NCBI RefSeq assembly: GCF_022605725.1
Contig: NC_065552.1
Coordinates: 15,146,785 to 15,210,784 of the forward strand
Length of the DNA: 64,000 nt
Direction of reading: 5' to 3'
DNA from: Anthonomus grandis grandis
Lineage: Eukaryota; Arthropoda; Insecta; Coleoptera; Curculionidae
A program made the position numbers and the translations under genes. The notes below the pieces were generated by a model. It did not search any database. It had not been told where the DNA came from and worked only from the letters and a program-made list of their open reading frames with translations. Below are positions 32,122 to 44,100 of this stretch, one piece after another; the first letter of the stretch is position 1; every line of letters begins with the position of its first letter.

Positions 32122-34374
32122 TAAGTATTATATGTAAATATATAAGTCAGGATTTCATATAAAAATTAACGTAATCCGCCAAGAAGTTTGAATAAAAATC
32201 GTTATAATAATAGACGGCGCCTCCACCATCCCGGTAGAAAAATCATCGTTCATTTTCTTAGTTACAGGTGGCGCAAAATTTTAAAGCCATATGTGCATAT
32301 TGCAAATGATGTCCTCGTAGTAGGAGGGTTCTATGTTCTCTGATCTGTACTTAAAAGTCTGCGAACACTTCGCATAAAAAATAAATGTTTTAATAAAATA
32401 AAACTAAAAGTGTGTTATAATGTGTTATATAGTTTTTAATTTAATTAAGACACAAAATATGATTTTCCAGAAAAGCGACATAAACCCGTGTTTGTAAAGT
32501 TTTAACTTACTTAGTTACGGCTCTCATGCTATATTTTATTTCTTTATGCATTCACAAGTTAAAACACAATAGTTGGCAGGTATATGGACGTGGTGAATAA
32601 ATTCTTCTAGCTTAATAGTACTTTACTAAAATTACCCCTACTGGAAGCAAGCGCTACCTATAGTACGTATATCTCTATACGGAGCAAAGAGCAACGATAC
32701 TGCTCAGATCTCCTAATAAGTTCTGTTAAGTGCCAATTAAAATAGGAAAATTAAAAGTCATTTAATCACTCTTGCCTTATTTAGTTGTTTTTTTAAAAGG
32801 AAGAGTATTATAAGTTATGAAATTTGTAAAATTATTATAAATAAACGTGAATTAAAAGACCTCTAAGCAATTATTACATAGTGATAAGAAACAAAATAAA
32901 ATCGCGTTTCAATTTGTTGCAAAAAAGAAGTTTTAACAAATTAGTTAGATCTGGTATATTGGAGCAAAAACTAGTTTTAGGATGCTAAAGAGATTCAAGC
33001 CACTTGTTCGTAATATTTGATAAATATAACACTTGATTATATAAAAAAATGAGCCACCTAAAGTTAATAGTTTTTTTCATTGTAGAGCTTCGCAAGCTAT
33101 AATAGAGTTAAGTCCCAAAATATAAGAAGAAAAGAGGCAAAAATATTTGCCTGATTTTCGACCTAAGATATACATATATAAGACATTTTGCTACAACATT
33201 AATAGGCAAAAATGGCGTTTAAAAGATATTACTTCCATTTTATTCATTTTAAGTATTATATGTAAATATATAAGTCAGGATTTCATATAAAAATTAACGT
33301 AATCCGCCAAGAAGTTTGAATAAAAATCGTTATAATAATAGACGGCGCCTCCACCATCCCGGTAGAAAAATCATCGTTCATTTTCTTAGTTACAGGTGGC
33401 GCAAAATTTTAAAGCCATATGTGCATATTGCAAATGATGTCCTCGTAGTAGGAGGGTTCTATGTTCTCTGATCTGTACTTAAAAGTCTGCGAACACTTCG
33501 CATAAAAAATAAATGTTTTAATAAAATAAAACTAAAAGTGTGTTATAATGTGTTATATAGTTTTTAATTTAATTAAGACACAAAATATGATTTTCCAGAA
33601 AAGCGACATAAACCCGTGTTTGTAAAGTTTTAACTTACTTAGTTACGGCTCTCATGCTATATTTTATTTCTTTATGCATTCACAAGTTAAAACACAATAG
33701 TTGGCAGGTATATGGACGTGGTGAATAAATTCTTCTAGCTTAATAGTACTTTACTAAAATTACCCCTACTGGAAGCAAGCGCTACCTATAGTACGTATAT
33801 CTCTATACGGAGCAAAGAGCAACGATACTGCTCAGATCTCCTAATAAGTTCTGTTAAGTGCCAATTAAAATAGGAAAATTAAAAGTCATTTAATCACTCT
33901 TGCCTTATTTAGTTGTTTTTTTAAAAGGAAGAGTATTATAAGTTATGAAATTTGTAAAATTATTATAAATAAACGTGAATTAAAAGACCTCTAAGCAATT
34001 ATTACATAGTGATAAGAAACAAAATAAAATCGCGTTTCAATTTGTTGCAAAAAAGAAGTTTTAACAAATTAGTTAGATCTGGTATATTGGAGCAAAAACT
34101 AGTTTTAGGATGCTAAAGAGATTCAAGCCACTTGTTCGTAATATTTGATAAATATAACACTTGATTATATAAAAAAATGAGCCACCTAAAGTTAATAGTT
34201 TTTTTCATTGTAGAGCTTCGCAAGCTATAATAGAGTTAAGTCCCAAAATATAAGAAGAAAAGAGGCAAAAATATTTGCCTGATTTTCGACCTAAGATATA
34301 CATATATAAGACATTTTGCTACAACATTAATAGGCAAAAATGGCGTTTAAAAGATATTACTTCCATTTTATTCA
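32122..34374. repeat. 1,125-bp direct tandem duplication
   Basis: Copy 1 (32122-33246) and copy 2 (33250-34374) are separated by TTT. All landmarks compared keep a constant offset of 1,128, and I saw no mismatch. Each copy starts TAAGTATTATATG and ends CATTTTATTCA and is mostly A/T-rich. Each contains one GC-richer block (GGCGCCTCCACC ... GGTGGCGC). No open frame spans it. It could be a recent segmental duplication or an assembly duplication; LTR-like termini (TG..CA) are absent. Confidence 0.95.
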
Positions 34375-34972
34375 AGAATTAAAATTACCTCGTTGAACAC
34401 AATTTTTAGCGAGCCCCTGTATTTTCTATATAATGGACATATGTATTGAAGGTAACAAAATATTTGAAGAATATCGCTTAATAATTAATTATAGACAGAA
34501 GAGTATACATAGTTTTTATCTGCTTATACTTAATTGTATAATATGGTCTTGGCATTGTATCAAAGAAAGAGTTTGTATATTATTGAATATTTTGTACAAG
34601 TAAGGGAGTAAAAAAATGAGTATTATTTATAGGTGCAACAAGCGTATACAGTCTACCGAGTCCTGAGATCATAAACAGATTCGTTTTGGGAATACACATT
34701 TTATAAAAATAGAGTCAGAATTAATATAAAAGAGGTTATAGAGAAATTACAAATATAGGGAAGCTTTTTAAATTCATAATTTTCTTGATTAGATGTTAAC
34801 TAGTATATAAATACATTTGTAAAAAGTCTATGATAGTTTTTAATAGCAGTGGGTATAAAAGACAGATTCTTTTAACAAATTCTTTGAGAGTATGATACAA
34901 TTTTATATTATTTTAGTTTTATAACACAGAATTAAAATAATTACATAATTGGCTATAAAAATCGGCTTAATT

Positions 34973-35137
34973 CTAAAAATGAGTCTCAGGGGGTTCGTCA
35001 ATATATTTACAGGTAAAAGGATTTAGAAACCAGGAACAAAAGCTTTTTTCGTGTTTGTGCTTACATTTCCCTCGTCGATTTACATGTGAGAAACGGGTTG
35101 GTTCAGAGTCTATGGAACTGCTCTCACTATCTCTGAC
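34973..35137 (-). CDS. KIF26 last exon with conserved Cys-rich C-terminus
   Basis: The splice ...GATTCCGTG/GTCAGAGAT joins ESGYDSV to VRDSESSSIDSEPTRFSHV in phase 0. It continues through KCKHKHEKSFCSWFLNPFTC and KYIDEPPETHF to a TAG at 34973-34975. The 54-codon exon lies 6.1 kb beyond the previous exon (41244). Its similarity to KIF26 C-termini (acidic Ser run, KHKH, CSWxxxPF) and the matching phase make the assignment strong even though it is short. Confidence 0.85.
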   Translation of the reverse strand, partial: VRDSESSSIDSEPTRFSHVNRRGKCKHKHEKSFCSWFLNPFTCKYIDEPPETHF

Positions 35138-38100
35138 CTAAAATTAAAAATCCATTGCTAAATTATAATTTTTATATATAGGGAAAATACTAAATGACTT
35201 GGTAAAAGATATGTAAAAGGCAAAGCTAATATTAAGCAAAATAAGTTAAAACAGTAATATTTTTATTTTTTATTGTTCGCTAACATATGGCGTTAACAGT
35301 TAGTATTATTGTGAAGCCCCCTTAATATCTCATAGTGTGAAAGTTGCTTTACTGTTCCAATCTGAAGGCAATCTAAAATGTCATAATAGCGAATTCCATT
35401 GGAAAAAAAAATGTGTCACTAGGGCAGCACCAACACTGGTTCGGTTCAGGTAAAAAACCGCGCTGTTAGATTGCCAATGGTTATTGGATTTAGCCTCGAG
35501 GAAAAAATTCAAAAATTGGTTGTTGTTAGTTCAGGTTATGTTTTACATTACCTTCCCTTAAAATTTAGTTTTGCTTATATGCAATTATTTATCAAGTTCC
35601 CCACATAATAATCGCCATGTTTTCTACTTACGAGATAAGAACTAGAGCCGCACGACCCCACATAGCTAGTGCAGCCAGTTCCGCACGAGCTGTGGAAGGT
35701 CGTGTGGAACTGGCTGCACTCAGGGCAAAAAGTGCCACCTTGGTGCCCCTCTTGGATTACACAAAGCTGCACTAATTACACCAATGGCTTGTAAATTTTG
35801 GCCTGGTTCCGCACTCGTGCTACATTTTTTCCCCCAATAGATTTCGCTATAAGTGAATGATCCAGTTTCAAACCCTTTAAACGCCTGTTACCACTCAACC
35901 TATTTAACTCCCAGTGCTACCAACGAAAATTTGCTTAAATGCCTGATGCATCCAACCATCGTGCAACTACACAGAGCAGAGAACAGGTACATTTTCAATG
36001 ATGATATACCTAAGTGTTTTTTAATCAAGTTGAGGTGAATTTTGGATGTATTATTATTTTCCAAGGTATAATTACAGTTTTAATCCTATTTTGGACATAT
36101 CTATGTCATAGTTCTCAATTTTTAGAATGGGAATTTTTAGTCGGGCATTTCCATTTCCTTGTTTTCATCTAGGTTAAGATATTTATACAAATATCCTTGC
36201 ACTAGTTTTTATGTATATTAGTAATTGCCCAGCCAGTTACAGAAATCATAAACTTTTAATATTTTCGTCGAATCAATCCTTACAAAAATCTTAGAGGGAG
36301 ATCTGTCATGTAAGTCCCAGCAAAAATGTTACCAATTATCGAATTTCATTAAAGTACATTTCTGGTTCCAAATTTAACAACCCTGATAATCCTGTGCGAC
36401 TTAGATGGGATGCTGTACCATGGACATCACATAAAAATCAAATGCAAAGTGAGCATAATTACTCAAAGGACTCTAATGCAAAAAGTCGTATTTGCAACTC
36501 AGTCCCAAGGTGTATCTCAAGCTGTATTCATTGATGTTAAGAGAGAACAGCTTTATTAAATAAACTCTTAAGTTCATTTCATGAACAAAAATCTTCAATA
36601 ATCAAGATTATAATTCACCATTTTTTCAGACCTTGCTTCAGACATTGTGAATTTTGATAGTACGCCAATATCCTCCAACTTTGATTGCGCCTATTTAAAA
36701 AATAATACGGGTCATAGTGACAAATTCTTCTACTTGAGAATAATAGGGGCATTATTGTCATGGCAGGAATGTCAAGGATAACCTTACATAGGTCTGTCAT
36801 GTGTATAAGTTATCTAGGCTTAAATTTCTTCTCAGAAATGAAAGAGCTCATGTTACATCTTCAAAATCGCTGTATAATGATAACAAAGGAATTTATAAAC
36901 TCACAAACTTTTCGCTTTCTACATTTTAAACGTCGTGCCAGACTGTAAGTGTAGTACTTAACACATTTTTTCGAATTACCATTAGCTTGCACTCTTGAAT
37001 CAGTACTTTCTAATATTCCCTTTGCATGTCCCTATTCTTGAGCTAAGCTAATCGTACAGGCGGAGTCTATGAGTGATCTAGACCCCTGCTGTGCTCTTAT
37101 GTTTGATGAAACTTCTTTAATTTCTGGGATTTTTTATGAAAAAGTAAAGAATCTTTGGTTTTGAGGATTTCGTAGGATTCCTAATCAGGCAAATCATGCT
37201 TTGGTTTTTATGGTAAGGGGCCTAAGCAAACCGTACAAGATTCCTGTTTCTTATTTTTTTACAAAAAAGCCTATTAAAACTGAGACTTTAAAAAATTTAT
37301 ATTATATTTTATAAAAGATTTATATTGTTATAAAATAAAATATATATTCTGTTTTTATTTGCTCTTGTTAAAAAAATAATGAAAAAACATGTGTATTAAG
37401 TTGTACATATGTATTTGTGTAATATCTGGTCATTATTAATTTATTCACTATAAGAAGACAGATTTATTTTAAGAAATAGGTAGCATTTCTGTTTTTGTTA
37501 TAAGAGCTAATATTTTGTTTTCCATAATATGTGATAAAATATTATAAGATATACTTTATTGTTAGGAAATATAAGGTTTTCTATCAACAAAAGCAGGCTA
37601 ATGATTAAATCGTAACAATCTATTTGTTATTATACCACAAACTAAAACTACATTGAAATTAAAACTTGTAGAATTTGGATAAGCACAATTAGATACAACA
37701 TTTAAAAGACAGATCATAGATCAAAATTTGGTAAAGTACATATTTTTAATTTTCCTCTAAACTGCTTGACATAGACTGCACATCTAATATTCTCACGAAG
37801 ATGATGAAATATTTTTCTTTCCTCGAATATAAATGATTTGTGAGTAAGAGCACTTTCCGGCATCGGCCTTGATTGAATATTTGGGTCAAATATTCAATCT
37901 TGATTCAATATTAATCAAATATTTAATCAACGGTATCGGTAAGAGAACAGTAAATTCTTGTTTAGTTTGAAGATTGGCTCTGTTGTTATTGTTTATTTTA
38001 TGATTGCAGTGTTGATAAACAAGACTAGCTGTGTCAAGTATGTATATCGAAGCGAGAGTCAAAATTCGAAATATTTTAAAATTCTGTCTATAGGATTGTC

Positions 38101-41100
38101 TCTAGCGATGCCATACCTGAGATGGTATTCAAAAAGAGAAAAATATACTGTCCTAGCCATTTCAACTCCCAACTCCAAGCTTACACACTTAATTGCAAAA
38201 CATCCTGCAGAAAGTTTTTGCTTAATTTAAAAAGATTGTCTTCAAAACGCAGTTGACTGTCAATGTGAACTCCTAAAAATTTTATTTTAGATTTATTGTC
38301 AAGAGGATTATTTCCAACTTTTATATTTTTTATATCGTATTTAAAACTTAGTATATTATGGTAAGTCATAATGGTATTATGAAAACTCGTTTATGATACT
38401 TTAGCTATCTTTCTGTAAGTTTTTCGAAGTATGTAATCTAATTTTGTATTTTTCAAAGTATGTAATCTAAGCACTTTACACTCACTCAACTTTCTCAATG
38501 TTTCAGCAAATGTAGTCGTCAATGGTTGACGCAGTGCTATTAGAAATTCTTGTAGGTAAATCCATATGCATTACTAACCCATAAGCTGTTTTGCATATTT
38601 TTGAGCATTGTAGAGTGTATCTGGTTTTCATTACAAAAATCAATATTAAATTACCACCTGCAATAACCATTTAGCATTAGAAGAAATTTCGCACAATATA
38701 GTGTCAAGTTTATTTAAAGTCATTTATTTTAGGTGATGGAGACGATATAAACAGATGACATAAAAATTTGAATTTCCACAAAAGGATATTGAAAAATCAA
38801 AGCAACCTCTTCACACATTTCATTAAATTTATTGAAGTTTGTAAAATGTATTGATTACTTTGACAAAATTAGAGTGCCTTCATGGGTGAATTTTCTCTAC
38901 AGAAAAATAAAACGGATTAATAGTTACGGATGTTATATTTTGAAGCATGATTATTAATTCTACGTTATTTTCTAGGTCATCTCTTCTGGGGGGTAAGGTG
39001 GTAGATAATTTGTAGATGTGCACCCTCCACCCGATATATTCAGAAGGGGTTTGTTAATCTAAGAGCTAATTTCAATTTGTTCATCAGAGGAATCTTTATA
39101 TTTTCCAGTAGTAGTCTGAATATTATTTTTTTTTAGAGAAGTAAAACAAAAATCTATAAAATTATATATTTTTTTTTTAATGAAAATTGCGATCTTCTTT
39201 ACTGTTTAGCGATATACCTTTGTTGTAGTAGTCTTAATATCTAAATTTGTCATATAAGTCCAAGAAATTTATTTTTGTTGCATACTGTCTAAGATCTGTC
39301 ACCACACTCATAATTCTATTATTAATAAAGTCTATATTTTTATAAGAAAAATATGTCCTGTATTTAGCTGGTGCTGTACATATAATAAGGTTAGCGTAGA
39401 AATACATACAGTAGGCCGTAGGGTTATATCACTTAACATCAATATCAAAATTATTAACGCCAGCCAACACAACCACGAAGTCACTCATTGTCAACTCAGA
39501 AATAGAAGATTGTTGGTCATTTACAATAAAATTCCGTGAAATGTTGCATTAGGTTTGCAGACAACCTGTATAGTGTATATTATAATTTAAAGAAAACTGA
39601 TTTTCATAATAAGGATAAAAATATTTCCTATATTCGTCCGTTAATACAAGAATACTGTTTTTATGTTTAGGGTCTTTATGTTTTTTATATTTAATATTGT
39701 TGTAATTTATGTTAGCCCTACAGTTATTGTTATTTCTATTGCTATGTTTATCCCCATCATGAGTAATTCTACTGCTATTCTTGTTATTTTTACTACCCCC
39801 ACTATTTGCGCTGTTTTAATGTTCAGGGTTTGCAACTTACTTTTGTGCTGAACATCTTCTTTAGTTGAAACAGTTAGTTATATAAGTTAAGTCTCCCTAT
39901 CATATTACCGCATTCCTCTTTGATTTCGCTCATCTCTTGTTTCAAGTAAAATTTTCTTTTTTAATTAAAATTTTCTCCGAGTAGTCTTTAATTATTAACA
40001 CTGAACTAAAAAGTTTAGTCTTTAGGTTCTCACTACATACGTGACTTTCATTAAAAATATTATTTTATTTCCCCCCATCTTCAGTTTGTCTTTTAAGAAA
40101 ATCTGTTTAAAACTTGGTTTTTAAAAGGTTTTATTGTATTTTCTTGCTCATAAATTTTCTTTTTAATGTTAAAAATTTTCTGTGATTCTATTTCAAAATT
40201 ATTTTTTGTTACAAATACATCGTCTTAATAATCTAATGTCTTTCTTCTTAATCTCTTCATTTGTTCGTCCTTTTCCATAATCTTGCTATTAAGTCGATCT
40301 ATATCGTACTTGAAATTCAGAACTTGACAGCTTAGACTTTTCTTCTAATTCCAAAAGTTTTTCACTTAATTTTCTATTTTCACAATGAATTTTCTCTATT
40401 TAAAGTTCATAAGAATTTTTTACACATGTACATTCATTGCAAAACTAGTTTTCTGGATTGTAATGTAAAATCGAATCTCCGTTGTGCTCTTATTTCCCGC
40501 AGTTTCAACAAGTGATAGATGTCGGTACATATAATTTTATTATGATTGTATAGATGGTTAAAAAATATATATGTTTAATTTTTTAAAATTTACATTATGG
40601 TAAAATCCGAAGGAGGATCTTTTTAGAATCATATTTTTCACTTAGATGTGTTTGTTATATGCTCCCTAAAATTTTTTTAACACATATGGAAACAAAAAAA
40701 AGCAGATAAGAAAAGTCTGAAAGGCCAGAAATTATTAGGATTTTTAGCTCAAATATGCTTAATACCTACACCAATTCCATATTCATACATAAAAAAACTT
40801 ATTTTACGTTTTAAAGCCCTTTGAAAAAACAAAAACACATCCTCAAATATCAAAGCATTAGGAGTAAGCAGCGTTAAAATGTCTTATCAACAGTGCCCAA
40901 AAAAATAAAACGGTTGACGTACCAGCGAAAAGTGAGCTATCGTATCTCGTAATAACAAATATGACGTCATATTTTGGTATGTCAAATAGCTATCCTATAG
41001 TGTGAAAATGTCAAAAATACCATTGAATTTATGACGTATTGAATGCATTTTATATTCCCTACTTGATTATTTTGATGCCTTTTTATATTTATATTTTTGT

Positions 41101-44100
41101 TAATGTCTTAAATTATAACTTCTATGATTGTGATGGTAGCTTCATATTTCTTTAATACAATTAATCTCAATGATTACTTAAGGCTGGAGATTGGTTTGGC
41201 CAAGTAGGATAATATAATATTACTTCTTATATTCGCAACTTACCACGGAATCGTAGCCACTTTCAGCTCTTCGGGAAATAGCAGCCGGACTATGTTTTGA
41301 AGTTCTTGGCGTAGAGTCATGTCCAGAATCGTACTCCTCAATTTTTTGAGTAAGTTTCAATCCAGTTTCGAGACTTAGAATCGCCCGATTGACCCTTTCG
41401 GTGGACGGCAACGAACTAGGAGGTGGTATATGAGCTGTCTGTGGCTGTGAGGTTATCGAGGGTCCTGAATTCATAGAAGCTGTATTTTTTTGGTATTGCG
41501 GATCGGTACTCGACGGTGCACCTGACAGCGCACTTCTAGACGCTGTCTCTTTGAGTAAATTTGGGTTCGATGCACCTGAAAATATAGAGCTTCATTATCT
41601 ATTGTAACTGATATTATAAACTGCATTTAGTAATAAAAAAAAATATCTAATTATTATATTTTTTACTATAAGTAAGCATGTAGTAAAAAATTAATAATGA
41701 GTTTACAATTAATTTCAAACCCCTCAAAATAACAAAATAATGAAAAATCTTAATCTTACCGTCGGGATGCCTTAAAAAAGCCAGATTAGTCTCCCTATTA
41801 GTTAACTTGCTATGACAATAATTTCGTCCTTGATGAAATCTACCACTCCTAACATCACAAGGTCGGCTTAAATCTTGAGTACTGGCACTTAGAAAACTAT
41901 TTTCGTACCAATTCTGAACCGTGTTGGGCCTGCTTATGCTACTTCTACAATTCTCGCAGAACTTTTCTTGAACATAGGCTGGTTCTGAGTAGATACTACT
42001 ATTGTCTGGTATATCTTGCTGCATGCCACCGTAAAGCATGTCATTTAAAGTAAGACTCTCGCATCTGATATTTTCAAAAAAAGGAAATATTTAAAAATAT
42101 TGCTAACAAATCGTAAATTGTATGAATGTACCTCGTTAGTAACTTTGGGTGACTTCCTTCATGATGACTACTTTCTTGAGATTGAAAAGTTTCGGAGTTT
42201 CCAACCGTGGCTTTGGCCAGTCTATTACTGTAAAGCTCGTGTAATCTTGCCAGTTGGTCGAATTTCCTTCTTGTAGTATCATCATACGAAAGGTTTCCAT
42301 TAGTTCGCGGATAAGGATTGTCTGGATCTTCATAGTCATCATAATACCTTTCATACCTAAAAAAAATTTTTTTAAACCTAATATTGATAATAATTGAAAT
42401 ATTAATTAGTTTTTAAAAACATACCTATGCCTAGGCAATATCCTCTCCAGATCTGTAAAAACACTCATTGAATCCGTAAAAGTAGAAACTACAGTCAAAT
42501 TTTCTTGACTTAATATCCTTAGGGGATGATCCAAAGGATTTTCTTGGTCTACCTCGGGCAGTGGATTTTCAGACAAGCCCATACAAAGTGCAATATCTTC
42601 TTCAGTGACCTGTAGGCAACTGTCCATCATTGGTACGGGCTCTAAGGGTTCTTCAACCTCAATAATTTCAAGAACTTCATCCTCTTCATCCTGGTTACTT
42701 ATTTGGTCCTTTTGGTCATTAAAATTTTGTTGTTGGTAACTTTTGTTGTACTCAGCATTAGAAAGCATTCGTTCCTAGAAGCAACCATGAATATATGATA
42801 TTGCTCTACTTCTAGAAATAAATAAATTACCTTTAAAATCATATCCAAGCTCTCCAAAGACACTTCACGCGAACTTAAAGGTTGTATGATAGGCAAAGCT
42901 GGTGGGAATTCTGGTTCTTCTTCATCATCACTTTCGGACTTTTTCTGTTGGTCGTCTGTTGGAGTATCTGCCTCGAGGATTGAATTTTCTGCTCTAGAAT
43001 TATTATATAAAAATATACTTATTGCCCTCTTAAAATAATAAATTTGTCACTAACCTATTAAGCTTTAACCCAGTTCTTATAACACTTTCTTCAACAATCT
43101 CATTTTTTTTACCAGAACTGATTGGCTTAAATACAGCTTCATCCTCATGGACATTTTCGGATGAACACGTTTTAAACTGAGTAAGTTCTTTGTTATCTCC
43201 TCTTCCATGTCGTGAAGAGCTTGACGCTTCTTGCTGATTTCTGGGATGAGCTGCAGGAGAAGATCCAGGCTGATATTTAGATTTTTGGATCTGAAATGTC
43301 TGGTGTTCGACCCATTTACGGATCATATGTTTTTTATGTGAGTCCATGTAACCATACCTAAAATTTAGTATGTGAATATGAAACCTTTAAAAGATTTGGA
43401 ATTAAAAAAATAAGAATAAAAATATGATTAAAAAAATATTTAGATATACACTAAATTGCTTAAATTATTGTTACATTATATTGAAAAAAAAACATAGAAA
43501 TATTTACTAACCCCTGCGATGCCTCGTGCGCTGTACCTTGCATGGGACCATCGATCCAAGTTTCCCGTTTTTTAATATGACAAGGTTCTTTAACCAAATG
43601 CCGTGCTTCAGCAACTTTACTTTTAGATATCCTAAAAATGTATAAGTCATAAATAGCTCGTAACATGATTAACTTACGGGTACCTGGGTCCGTCAATCCA
43701 CTGTTCATCACTAGCGCCATTTACAGAATGTTTCGCGGTTTCTATGGGTTTTTTAATTGATGGTATCCTACTGGGTGATCCCTTTGACGTACTAGTATGC
43801 GCCGGCGATGTCTTGGCACTCTGACACGGAGTTTTTATTGGACGGTAGGTGGACGATTTTTCTGGCATGTCACGATCTAGTTTTGGAGATGATTTTATGG
43901 GACGCTGCTCTGCTGATGAACCTACAAACACAATTTTTACATTAAATGTTCGCAGGTATACTTTTAATGTCTATTATTTCTTATATTAAATGGAATAATA
44001 TATTAAAACACGAATAATCCTATAAATTTTGAGAGATTAAGATTGAGATTTTAATTTAGAAACCATAACTAGTTACAACAATACTTTAAAACAAATATAC

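Larger units (their letters stand above)
35138..41243 (-). other. Last intron of the KIF26-type gene (6.1 kb)
   Basis: The donor GTAAGT is at 41243 and the acceptor TTTTAG ends at 35138. Contents are the stem-loop at 35668, the LINE remnant at 38.2-38.9 kb, the transposon relic at 40.9 kb, and otherwise A/T-rich sequence. A short frame at 35853-36038 (+) was not recognised. Confidence 0.8.

Noticed and set aside
32122..34374. Duplicated kilobase considered as paired LTRs
   Set aside because: The copies are only three bases apart, lack TG..CA ends, and have no primer-binding site or internal region.
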